Shown: positions 40,273-48,415 of the stretch, in pieces
Position numbering within the stretch: the stretch's first letter is position 1
Layout of the letters: each line of letters begins with the position of its first letter
DNA from: RYN-417 sp043743105
Lineage (GTDB): Bacteria > Patescibacteriota > Saccharimonadia > Saccharimonadales > JACDBH01
Assembly: GCA_043743105.1 (NCBI GenBank)
Contig: JAYTXD010000011.1
Span: forward strand, 20,784-84,783
Length of the DNA stretch: 64,000 nucleotides
Reading direction: 5' to 3'
Translations under genes and position numbers: made by a program
Notes under the pieces: generated by a model
What the model was told of the DNA's origin: nothing
What the model saw: the letters and a program-made list of their open reading frames with translations, nothing else
Databases searched by the model: none

Positions 40273-40343
40273 GGAGTTTAGTCCTAGTGATTTAGGAGCG
40301 TACAACTGTCTCCAGCGGATAAATTATCTGTACTAAAACCTCC
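40273..40343 (-). repeat. Conserved structured repeat core, copy B
   Basis: The minus strand of this 71-bp unit matches 10448-10519 on the plus strand. CCGCTGGAGAC lies at 40308-40318; GGAGGTTTTAG opens and CTAAACTCC closes the unit. The internal pairs GGAG/CTCC and ATTTA/TAAAT are also present, so both copies keep the same nested fold. It is in the 344-bp gap between prfB and the surface-protein gene. The rest of that gap (40118-40272) has no gene; GGTAAAAG on the minus strand at 40231-40238 also recurs in copy A but at another distance. Confidence 0.6.
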
Positions 40344-40369
40344 AAGGGGATAGTCTATGTGCGTGTGAG

Positions 40370-40443
40370 TAGGAGTTTCGGATATTTCATTTTTAAGCGT
40401 CAAATCGCAGCCCAGCGGTAAAATGAAATATCTGAAACTCCTA
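40370..40443. repeat. 74-bp palindrome after prfB
   Basis: TAGGAGTTTCGGATATTTCA (from 40370) and its complement ending at 40443 form a 24-bp stem with one mismatch and a 26-base loop. It starts 18 bp after the prfB stop, so it can act as terminator. Like the palindrome at 10583, it sits between a gene's 3' end and a copy of the conserved core. Confidence 0.7.
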
Positions 40444-40461
40444 GGAGAACTCCTCTGGTGG

Positions 40462-41547
40462 TTAGGCTTCAATGATGGAGTCGGTGTAGGCATCGATAAA
40501 ACCGTCTAGATCGCCTGCTAATACGCCCTCGGTGTCGCTTGTTTCGTGAGAAGTGCGTAAATCTTTTACCATTTTGTATGGATGCAACACATAGCTACGT
40601 ATTTGGTTTCCCCACTCAGCTGACTGGTTAATACCCTTTAGGTCAGCTAGTTTTTCTAGGTGCTGTTCGAGCTGCAGTTGAACGAGTCGTGAACGGATGA
40701 TGGTCATGGCAGTTTCACGGTTTTGGAGCTGCGAGCGCTCGTTTTGGATAGCAACCGTAATACCTGTTGGAATGTGGGTTATCCGAACAGCAGAATCGGT
40801 CGTATTCACACTTTGCCCACCCTTACCACCACTTCTATACACATCAATCTTAAGGTCTTTTTCATCAATTTCAAGAAGCTCAGGCTGGTCAATTTTAGGC
40901 ACCACCTCTACTTTTGCAAATGAGGTCTGACGCAGTGAATCCGAGTTAAACGGGCTCAACCGTACCAAACGGTGCACGCCATGCTCACCTTTAAGTTTGC
41001 CGTATGCCAGTGGGCCAGCAATTTCGAACGTTACACTTTTGATGCCCGCTTCTTCGCCTACCGATTCGGCGATTGTCGTAAGAGTAAAGTCGTGTGCTTC
41101 AGTCCAGCGAACGTACATACGGAGCAGCATTTGTGCCCAATCTTGCGCATCGGTACCACCTGCACCAGCATAGATACTCATAATAACGTTGCCCTCATCA
41201 TGTGGTTGGCTGTATCTAAGTTCGCCCTTTAGTGCTTTAAATTTTTTGGCAAGGCTACTCAGCTGCTGAGAAAGTTCCACTTGCATCATTTCATCGTTGA
41301 GCGAACCTAGCTCTTGTAAATCTGTAGCCTCCTCAAGTAGTTGCTGCCATGGTTCAACTCTTGCTTTGAGCGCAGACTGTTCTTTCATTACAATGCCAGC
41401 TTTTTGGGCATCTTGCCAAAAGTTTGGGTCGGTAGTTTGTTTTGTCAGCGTAGAAAGTTTTTTAACCAATTCTTCAAGTTTAACTCTCTCGCAGGCACTG
41501 GTGATAATTTTTGCTTGTTCGACAATTTGTTTTTGTAGCTGTTCCAT
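40462..41547 (-). CDS. prfB: Peptide chain release factor 2
   Basis: Releases peptides at UGA and UAA. In 361 residues it has the SPF anticodon-mimic tripeptide (RLVRLSPFNSDSLRQTSF) and the catalytic GGQ in YRSGGKGGQSVNTTDSAVR. The frame is continuous from the start, with none of the programmed +1 frameshift found in many prfB genes. TATACT lies seven bases before the ATG and is partly formed by the end of the adjacent inverted-repeat element. Confidence 0.96.
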   Translation of the reverse strand: MEQLQKQIVEQAKIITSACERVKLEELVKKLSTLTKQTTDPNFWQDAQKAGIVMKEQSALKARVEPWQQLLEEATDLQELGSLNDEMMQVELSQQLSSLAKKFKALKGELRYSQPHDEGNVIMSIYAGAGGTDAQDWAQMLLRMYVRWTEAHDFTLTTIAESVGEEAGIKSVTFEIAGPLAYGKLKGEHGVHRLVRLSPFNSDSLRQTSFAKVEVVPKIDQPELLEIDEKDLKIDVYRSGGKGGQSVNTTDSAVRITHIPTGITVAIQNERSQLQNRETAMTIIRSRLVQLQLEQHLEKLADLKGINQSAEWGNQIRSYVLHPYKMVKDLRTSHETSDTEGVLAGDLDGFIDAYTDSIIEA

Positions 41548-41556
41548 TATAAATAG

Positions 41557-41627
41557 TATACTCGGGCTTACGCAAAATGGCGTACCGACCTGTGACTGCT
41601 CGGTAGTTTAGCGTAGGCCCGAGTATA
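41557..41627. repeat. 71-bp inverted-repeat element, family M1 copy 2
   Basis: The ends read TATACTCGGGCTTACGC and its near complement (41557 and 41627). Interior matches copy 1 at 12253-12365, including ACTACCGAGC and TCGGTACGC. It fills the gap between the M16 peptidase stop (3 bp away) and prfB, supplying bases of the prfB -10 box and possibly the peptidase terminator. The TATA at each end may be target duplication. Confidence 0.8.
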
Positions 41628-41629
41628 GC

Positions 41630-42934
41630 CTAAAGAGGTTTGGAGCTTTCGTCCTGCCATAACTGGCTCATCAGTGCATGTAGATCGTCTGCTAACGGCT
41701 TACCTGCGCTACCTAAAAACCCAAGTGCCCAGGTTTTGTCTTGAAACATAAGCTCGGTTGTTTTAACAATATTGGTCTTTGTTACTGCCTTAATACGCTC
41801 GGGGATTGCATAATAGTCGTCAATTTCGTCTTCAAAGTAATAACGGTTACTGTATCCAGCTGCTGTACCACCAACTGTTTGCCCGCTACGCTGATATCGG
41901 CCTAACATATACTGTTTTGCGGCATCAATATCAGCTTCTACTATTTGGCCATCACGCACGGCATTAAGCTCTCGAACTATAATTTCAAACAAAGCTTTAG
42001 CGTTTGACGGCTGAATTTGAGCGCCAAACCACCAAGATACGTTGCTAGTCATTTGATTAAAACCAGAGCTCATCGAATATACTAGGCCTTTTTCTCGGGC
42101 CGAACCCAATATGCGTGAATAAAGAGTTTCTGTCAGCATAGTATTAATTAGCTGCCCAGCATCCCACTGATCTTCATCTAACCTTTCTAGATGAAAGGTA
42201 TCCATAATAAAATAAAGGTTCTTAACACTTTGGTTGCGCAAATATAGTGGTTTTGTTAACTTAAGCGGTGTTTCAACCGGCAAAGCTATTCGGCCATTAC
42301 CTTTTGGCAAAGACATATCTTCCAACATGCGCAAAATACTAGCTCTATGACCTTTAATGCTGCCCGCAATAATAAAGCGCATATTACTGGTGGTATGTGT
42401 GCGTTTATAATGTTCTTCGACGTCTTTTTTGTTGTTATTGTGCAGTAGTTTTAGGCGTTCACGGTCGGTTTTGCCCTGATAGCCACAATATGTACGCATA
42501 GCAAGGCTAAGGTGCCTGAAGTGGTTATTGGCGCGACCATTAAGTTCCTCACGAACATTGCCCATTTCGGCCTCAAATTCTTCGTCCAAAAATAGCGGCT
42601 GGCTAATCGAAAGTAGCATCAAATCAAAAATACGTTCCCATTCAAAGGCTGCACACTCGGCTTCGTAAGTAATGTCGTATACACCAGTGCTTGCGTTGTT
42701 ATAGGCTCCGTTTTTTTCAAATTCTGCCTGAAATATCCTTGCTTTAGGGTGTAGCTTATTGGCACCTAGTAGCACGTGTTCCATAAGGTGCGGGGTTTCC
42801 CACTTTGCCGGGTCAACCAAATATTCTCCAGCACGAAAGTTAAACTCATAGGTCATAACCAGTGCGTCAGGCACGTCAATAAGTAAGCCTTCGGCTCCGT
42901 TTGCAAGTACTACTTTTTCTACAGTGTGTTTCAT
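41630..42934 (-). CDS. M16-family metallopeptidase
   Basis: A 434-residue zinc peptidase of the insulinase/processing-peptidase type. The inverted zinc motif HxxEH is at residues 49-53 (TPHLMEHVLLGANK), with the third ligand Glu129 in GNVREELNGR. The C-terminal M16 half holds YSMSSGFNQMTSNVSWWFG and a YMLGRYQRSGQTVGGTAAGY region. No signal peptide, so cytoplasmic. It probably degrades peptides, useful for an organism living on imported amino acids. Confidence 0.88.
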   Translation of the reverse strand: MKHTVEKVVLANGAEGLLIDVPDALVMTYEFNFRAGEYLVDPAKWETPHLMEHVLLGANKLHPKARIFQAEFEKNGAYNNASTGVYDITYEAECAAFEWERIFDLMLLSISQPLFLDEEFEAEMGNVREELNGRANNHFRHLSLAMRTYCGYQGKTDRERLKLLHNNNKKDVEEHYKRTHTTSNMRFIIAGSIKGHRASILRMLEDMSLPKGNGRIALPVETPLKLTKPLYLRNQSVKNLYFIMDTFHLERLDEDQWDAGQLINTMLTETLYSRILGSAREKGLVYSMSSGFNQMTSNVSWWFGAQIQPSNAKALFEIIVRELNAVRDGQIVEADIDAAKQYMLGRYQRSGQTVGGTAAGYSNRYYFEDEIDDYYAIPERIKAVTKTNIVKTTELMFQDKTWALGFLGSAGKPLADDLHALMSQLWQDESSKPL

Positions 42935-43010
42935 AATAAGAAATGGAGGCTTGGTGAAGCGCCAAGGTGAAGTTTGCTAAAACTAAAACCTTAACGCTAA
43001 CCGCTACACC

Positions 43011-45608
43011 CTACTTTTTCCTCTTTTTGGCTTTAGACTTATTTTTACGTTCTGTTTTGCGTTGTTTTTGCTTTTTGTTTTTTGATGCAACAGCCTTCGT
43101 GGCGCTTTTTGCGTTGGGGTTAAAATCTTGTTCGTCGAACTCTTCGACATCAAGTATTTTGTCTGCATTGTCAACCGACTGACGAGCAGCACGAGTAAGG
43201 TCGGTTTCGGTTGGCTCATCTATATCCGTAGGACGCGCGTTAAATAATGTACGAAGTACATCGTTACGAAGCGTAATCTGCATGGCTGCGAACAAGACTT
43301 GTGACTGACGACGGTATTCGACCAACGGGTCACGTTGCCCGACGCTCAGCCAATGGATACCTTCACGCAAATGGTCCATATTTTCGAGGTGCTGCATCCA
43401 CAAATTGTCGAGGACTTGCAGATAGACATCACGCTCTAGCTTGCGCATTAGCTCATCACCAAAGGTAGTTTCGCGACCGTCGTAGAGCTCTAGCGCTTCT
43501 TGTTTAAGTACGTCTGCAAACTTGCTTGCATCCGCATCAAAAACACGGTCCAATGTAGCCTCTTCAAATGGAAACACTTCACTAATTATATTTTCAAATT
43601 TATCGGTTGTCGAATCTGGAGAAGCAGCAAGGGCCGCAACTTCTTCTTTGATGAATTCTTTAATACGCGTCTTGATTGTTGCCTGAAGTAAAATCTCGCG
43701 GCGCATGATGTAAATAGCCTTACGGTGACGGTTCATGACGTCATCGTATTGAACGACGTTTTTACGCTGGTCAAAATTAAAGCCTTCAACTTTTTTTTGC
43801 GCTGCTTCAAGACTTTTACTAATTATACGGTTTTGAATTGGTGTCTCGTCGTCAACCTTAAGGCGCTCCATAATAGAACCAATACGGTCACCGCCGAAAA
43901 TACGCAACAGTTCATCTTCGGTACTTACAAAAAACTGAGTTTCGCCTGGGTCACCCTGGCGACCAGAACGTCCACGGAGCTGATTGTCGATACGCCGTGA
44001 TTCGTGACGCTCGCTACCAAGCACAAACAAACCACCCAGCTCTTTGACGTCTTCATCAAGGACAATGTCGGTACCACGACCAGCAATGTTGGTCGCTAGT
44101 GTAACCGCACCTTTTTGACCTGCTTTTGCAACAATAGTTGCTTCACGCTCGTTGTTTTTAGCGTTTAAAACTTGGTGAGGAATATTGGCCTTTTTAAGCA
44201 GATTGCCAAGTTCTTCGTTTTTTTCAATTGATACGGTACCAATAAGTACTGGCTGACCCTTGGTGTGCAGTTTCTTAACCTCATTAACAATTGCCTTGAA
44301 CTTACCCTTTTCGGTCTTATAAATTCGGTCGGTGTCGTCCTTACGGGCTATTTTGCGGTTACTTGGAATCTCGACTACATCCAGCTTATATATCTGATGA
44401 AACTCCTCGGCTTCAGTAAGTGCGGTACCAGTCATACCACCTAGCTTTTCGTAGAGTCGGAAGTAGTTTTGGAAAGATATAGTTGCAAGCGTCATAGACT
44501 CTTCTTGCACTTCAACACCTTCTTTGGCTTCTATGGCCTGATGAAGGCCCTCGTTATAGCGACGCCCTTTAAGCATACGCCCCGTAAACTCATCGACAAT
44601 CACCACTTCGCCGTCATTGCTAACAACATAGTCTTTGTCGCGTTTAAAAAGTAGCTCTGCCTTAAGTGCTTGCTCAAGGTGATAAATATTACGGATGTTT
44701 TCGGTAGAATAGAGGCTTTTAAGACCTAGGATCTTTTCGATTTTTTCGACACCTTCATCAGTCAAAATAACCGTGCGGCGCTTTTCGTCAATCTCGTACA
44801 TACCCTCTTTAAGTTGCTTTACGACTTTAGAAAATTGGCCATAACTGGCGCCGCTAGCTACAGCTGGTGCCGATATAATAAGCGGCGTACGAGCTTCATC
44901 AATTAAGATTGAGTCGACTTCGTCAACGATTGCATAATGCAAGTCTCGCTGGCGTAGCTGTTCTACTTCGCGGACCATATTGTCACGCAAGTAGTCAAAG
45001 CCGAGCTCATTATTAGTACTGTAGGTAATATCTGCCTGGTACGCTTCTTGACGAGTTGAAGGTTTAAGATGCTTGAAGCGGCTATCGTCATGACTGTCGT
45101 CAGAAAAGTTAGGGTCATATATAAATGATTGGTCAGGAATAATAACACCGGTGCTAAGGCCTAAGAAGTGATATACTGGTGCCATCCAACCAGCACCTAT
45201 ACGAGCAAGGTAGTCGTTAACGGTAACAAGGTGTGCGCCTTTTCCTGCAAGTGCATTGAGATACAGTGGCAAAGTTGCAACAAGCGTTTTGCCTTCACCG
45301 GTTTTCATTTCGCCTACGTTACCCTCGTGCAATACCATGCCGCCAATTAGCTGCACATCAAAGTGACGTTGCTTAAGTGTACGAAACGCAGCTTCGCGCA
45401 CCAATGCAAATGCATCCGGAAGTAGTGCGTCGAGCGTTTCTTTATCGAAACGCTTTTTAAGCACGGCCGTTTGGGCTTTTAGTTGCGCATCAGACATTCT
45501 TTGATACTTTGGTTCAAGCTTATTAACAACGGCCACGCGTTTACGCAAGCGTTTAATGGTTTTTGCTTGCGGATCGCCCAAAACACGCTTTAAGAGTCGG
45601 TTATTCAT
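43011..45608 (-). CDS. secA: Preprotein translocase ATPase SecA
   Basis: Motor of the Sec pathway, 865 residues. Motifs: GEMKTGEGKTLVATLP (Walker A), YAIVDEVDSILIDEARTPLIISAP (Walker B region), VEVQEESMTLATISFQNYFR, GMTGTALTEAEEF, ATNIAGRGTDIVLD, RQGDPGETQFFVS. The usual C-terminal zinc-binding Cys cluster is missing; the tail is Lys-rich (KNKKQKQRKTERKNKSKAKKRKK-like). hpf follows upstream on the same strand, a common pairing in Gram-positives. Confidence 0.97.
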   Translation of the reverse strand: MNNRLLKRVLGDPQAKTIKRLRKRVAVVNKLEPKYQRMSDAQLKAQTAVLKKRFDKETLDALLPDAFALVREAAFRTLKQRHFDVQLIGGMVLHEGNVGEMKTGEGKTLVATLPLYLNALAGKGAHLVTVNDYLARIGAGWMAPVYHFLGLSTGVIIPDQSFIYDPNFSDDSHDDSRFKHLKPSTRQEAYQADITYSTNNELGFDYLRDNMVREVEQLRQRDLHYAIVDEVDSILIDEARTPLIISAPAVASGASYGQFSKVVKQLKEGMYEIDEKRRTVILTDEGVEKIEKILGLKSLYSTENIRNIYHLEQALKAELLFKRDKDYVVSNDGEVVIVDEFTGRMLKGRRYNEGLHQAIEAKEGVEVQEESMTLATISFQNYFRLYEKLGGMTGTALTEAEEFHQIYKLDVVEIPSNRKIARKDDTDRIYKTEKGKFKAIVNEVKKLHTKGQPVLIGTVSIEKNEELGNLLKKANIPHQVLNAKNNEREATIVAKAGQKGAVTLATNIAGRGTDIVLDEDVKELGGLFVLGSERHESRRIDNQLRGRSGRQGDPGETQFFVSTEDELLRIFGGDRIGSIMERLKVDDETPIQNRIISKSLEAAQKKVEGFNFDQRKNVVQYDDVMNRHRKAIYIMRREILLQATIKTRIKEFIKEEVAALAASPDSTTDKFENIISEVFPFEEATLDRVFDADASKFADVLKQEALELYDGRETTFGDELMRKLERDVYLQVLDNLWMQHLENMDHLREGIHWLSVGQRDPLVEYRRQSQVLFAAMQITLRNDVLRTLFNARPTDIDEPTETDLTRAARQSVDNADKILDVEEFDEQDFNPNAKSATKAVASKNKKQKQRKTERKNKSKAKKRKK

Positions 45609-45688
45609 ACGATGTGTCTGTCTCCCTGTAATTCAGTAATACTATTGTACCCGATAACGGGACTGATAAACAGATGTAATTTTGACTT

Positions 45689-46051
45689 TTAAGCCTCACG
45701 TCGGCGTAAACGCCCTGCCATACGACGTAAAAGATGTGGATTGGTGTGTGTTTCTTTATATTTTTTAAGTTGATTGACAAGTTTTGCCTCAACAATATCA
45801 ATAGCGGCAAACATATTGCTGGTAGCTTCTTTGGCATTTAGCACTTCGTGCGGCATATATACAATCAGTTCGGCCGTACATTTTTTGTTGCTCTGGGCCT
45901 TGTTTTCCTTGAGTTTTACTTCAACATGGGCACTTTCGCGGGAGTTTTTAGGCATATAACGCTCCAGCTTGGTAACGGCCTTCGCTACGTATTTCTTTAG
46001 CTTTTCATCAGTATCTGCATGTACACCTTTTACTTCAAACTTTTGTATCAT
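45689..46051 (-). CDS. hpf: Ribosome hibernation promoting factor (short type)
   Basis: A 120-residue protein that binds the small subunit and inactivates ribosomes under stress. The fold reads KFEVKGVHADTDEKLKKYVAKAVTKLERYMP, then HVEVKLKENKAQ and LIVYMPHEVLNAKEATSNMFAAIDIVEAKLVNQLKKYKE. It lacks the long C-terminal dimerisation domain. AGGAG before the ATG; secA begins 80 bp downstream. Confidence 0.92.
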   Translation of the reverse strand: MIQKFEVKGVHADTDEKLKKYVAKAVTKLERYMPKNSRESAHVEVKLKENKAQSNKKCTAELIVYMPHEVLNAKEATSNMFAAIDIVEAKLVNQLKKYKETHTNPHLLRRMAGRLRRREA

Positions 46052-46105
46052 AAAATCTCCTGTTTATTTGACGTGTTAGCTATTTAGCTGCGTGTGTCGC
46101 CACAT

Positions 46106-47353
46106 TTATATTATGCTCTTACCGCCCATATATGGCTGTAAGACTTCTGGCACGCGTAATGTTCCATCTTCGTTTTGATAATGTTCAATTACCGCGACCA
46201 AAGAACGCGCTAATGAAACTGCTGTTCCGTTTAGCGTATGTAGAACTTCAACGCTGCCGTCACTTCGGCGAACGCGGATATTGAGATTACGGGCTTGAAA
46301 ATCGGTGCAGTTACTGCAGCTTGTGAGTTCACGGTAGGCTCCGTCAACTGGCGACCAGTATTCGAGGTCGTATTTTTTAGCAGCAGGCGCGCCAAGATCA
46401 CCGCTGGCGATGTTGATTATATGATACGGTATACTGATTGACTGCCAGATTTCTTCTTCGATAGATAAAATTCGCTCATGCAGTTCTTTACTTTTTTCCG
46501 GTACACAGAACGCATACATTTCAAGCTTATTAAACTGGTGAACCCTGAATAAACCACGTGTATGCTTGCCGTATGTGCCAGCTTCTTTTCGGTAGCATGG
46601 GCTTAGACCCACGTAAAGGAGTGGTAAATCTTTTTCGTCAATGATCTCGTCCGCATGGTAACCCGTTATAGGCATCTCGGCAGTTGCTATCAGAGACAAG
46701 TCTTCTCCTTCTATAAAATATTCGTCACTTTGATCGGTACTTCGTGGTGCAAAACCAGCACCAGTCGCAGTCCGGCTGTTAACAAGATTTGGGACTATCA
46801 TGAATGTAAAACCTTTTTTTATCACAAAATCTAGGGCGTACTGAATTATGGCGTTTTCAAGCAGTGCTAAGTCACCCTTTAGAAAATAAAACTTAGTACC
46901 AGCAACTTTTGCGCCACGTTCAAAATCTAGCCAACCCCGTTTTGTGGCGAAATCTAAATGATCCTGCGCGCCAGTTTTTTGGTCGCCGAACTTTTTAATT
47001 TCAATGCTAGCGCTTTCGTCACCCACCGGCACATCGTCAAACGTCGGGTTTGGTACGCCCTGCATAATGGCTTGGAATTTTTCTTCAATAACTCCTAAGT
47101 CTGCTTCAAGTACATTTAGCTCGGTTTTGATTTGTTTACCCTCTTCAATCTGCGCTTGGTCTGGCTTACCACCACCTTGCATCTTGGCAGCATTTTCATT
47201 CTTTTTCTGACGGAGTGCTTCAACGCTATTAAGGAGGTCACGTCGCTCGGCGTCTATATTAAGTAGATCTGCAATAACTACTTTATAGCCCTTTTCACGA
47301 GCCTTTTTTTCTACAAGTTCGGGATTATCCCTGATATATTGAATGTCTAGCAT
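46106..47353 (-). CDS. serS: Seryl-tRNA synthetase
   Basis: A class II synthetase of 415 residues. The N-terminal coiled coil (ERRDLLNSVEALRQKKNENAAKMQ; QIKTELNVLEADLGVIEEKFQ) grips the tRNA-Ser arm. The core has ATAEMPITGYHADEI, SPCYRKEAGTYGKHTRGLFRVHQFNKLEMY and LNGTAVSLARSLVAVIEHYQNEDGTLRVPEVLQPYMGG. TATACT ends six bases before the ATG with no Shine-Dalgarno, a clear leaderless case. Confidence 0.96.
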   Translation of the reverse strand: MLDIQYIRDNPELVEKKAREKGYKVVIADLLNIDAERRDLLNSVEALRQKKNENAAKMQGGGKPDQAQIEEGKQIKTELNVLEADLGVIEEKFQAIMQGVPNPTFDDVPVGDESASIEIKKFGDQKTGAQDHLDFATKRGWLDFERGAKVAGTKFYFLKGDLALLENAIIQYALDFVIKKGFTFMIVPNLVNSRTATGAGFAPRSTDQSDEYFIEGEDLSLIATAEMPITGYHADEIIDEKDLPLLYVGLSPCYRKEAGTYGKHTRGLFRVHQFNKLEMYAFCVPEKSKELHERILSIEEEIWQSISIPYHIINIASGDLGAPAAKKYDLEYWSPVDGAYRELTSCSNCTDFQARNLNIRVRRSDGSVEVLHTLNGTAVSLARSLVAVIEHYQNEDGTLRVPEVLQPYMGGKSII

Positions 47354-47386
47354 ACGGGTAGTATAGCGCGTAAAATGATTAAACTC

Positions 47387-47555
47387 CTATAGCACCCGCA
47401 AATCAAAATATGTAAATTTTGAGTGATGGATGACTGAGCTATAACTACTGGTTTTGTGACAAAGCATATCCGTAGATATGGTGCGAAGCAAACCAGTAGT
47501 TATGGCCAGTCAGGCGCGGTCAAAAAGACATGTTTTGATTTACCGGGGGCTATAG
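47387..47555. repeat. 169-bp nested palindrome containing P2 and P3 repeats
   Basis: Outer arms CTATAGCACCCGCAAATC (from 47387) and its near complement (ending 47555) enclose a second inverted repeat, CTATAACTACTGGTTT with AAACCAGTAGTTATGG. The left arm equals the hairpin at 24735 and the right side contains the P3 repeat (47496-47541). It seems that a P3-type unit has entered a P2 hairpin. It lies 11 bp after the nuclease stop. Confidence 0.7.
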
Positions 47556-47565
47556 TTAAACTTTA

Positions 47566-48345
47566 TTACAAGTTTTTTAGGTATTTTAACGTAAGTTCGG
47601 TGCGTGCCTTGGCATACATACAGTAGTCACAGTCGCCGCCCATGGCAGCTGTACCAACAGCAGGCATATCGCCGTCCATGCATTCTTTCATTCTAATAAT
47701 TGTGGGCTCTACCCAATCAGCTTTACCGGTATACGGAATGACTTTAGTGCGGAATTCTATCCGGTCGTTAAAACCATCCATGTCCATCCTGCCATTGGTA
47801 TACACAAAATAACCGGTGTCGTTAACCTTAAGACCATTTTGACGCAGGAGCCATTGGTAGACTTCCATCTGCCGCTTATAGCTAATTTGCCAATCCGAGC
47901 TAATGTCTACTTCTTTGGCTTTTGAGGTAGCCTTATAGTCAACCACAATTACATTGCCATCCCCGTCAACCCACAGGTCATCCACCGCCCCAAAAACATG
48001 TAGATTGGTTGGCTTATGTATGGCAACAACGCCCACAAAGTTTTCGCGCCATTTGTCTAAGCTATCGTGCGCAAAAGGTACGGCATCCACGCCAAATTCG
48101 ATCATAAGTGGATGTGGCTGCTTTTTACTACGGTAGCCGTCGAATTCTTTTTTAAACAGTTCATCAATAGTTTTATTTATGTTAAATGGTGGCGTGTTTG
48201 GCCTAGTAATTTTTAGCCGTGTATCGAGCCAAAAACAGCGCGGGCACTGCATATACAGCTCAATTTTGGAGCGCGAAATCTTAAAAGCCGTGGTTTGACC
48301 CAACTTATACGGCTGACTGCGTTCTCTCCAGTAGTTATTTGCCAT
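47566..48345 (-). CDS. PD-(D/E)XK nuclease, Cas4/RecB-like, with four Cys
   Basis: A 259-residue stand-alone nuclease. The active site is read from GAVDDLWVDGDGNVIVVDYKATSK (Asp122/123, Asp136, Lys138) and the following QMEVYQWLLRQNG (Gln159 motif). Cys34 and Cys37 (MQCPRCFWLD) plus Cys239 and Cys242 (GGDCDYCMYAK) could hold an iron-sulfur cluster as in Cas4 and AddB. No cas genes are near. A DNA-repair or end-trimming role is inferred. TACAAT eight bases before the ATG. Confidence 0.85.
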   Translation of the reverse strand: MANNYWRERSQPYKLGQTTAFKISRSKIELYMQCPRCFWLDTRLKITRPNTPPFNINKTIDELFKKEFDGYRSKKQPHPLMIEFGVDAVPFAHDSLDKWRENFVGVVAIHKPTNLHVFGAVDDLWVDGDGNVIVVDYKATSKAKEVDISSDWQISYKRQMEVYQWLLRQNGLKVNDTGYFVYTNGRMDMDGFNDRIEFRTKVIPYTGKADWVEPTIIRMKECMDGDMPAVGTAAMGGDCDYCMYAKARTELTLKYLKNL

Positions 48346-48415
48346 GCTGCTCTATTGTACCAGGCACACTGTATGTTTTAATGGCCATTTTTTTGAAATG
48401 ACTATGCGAGACGAT

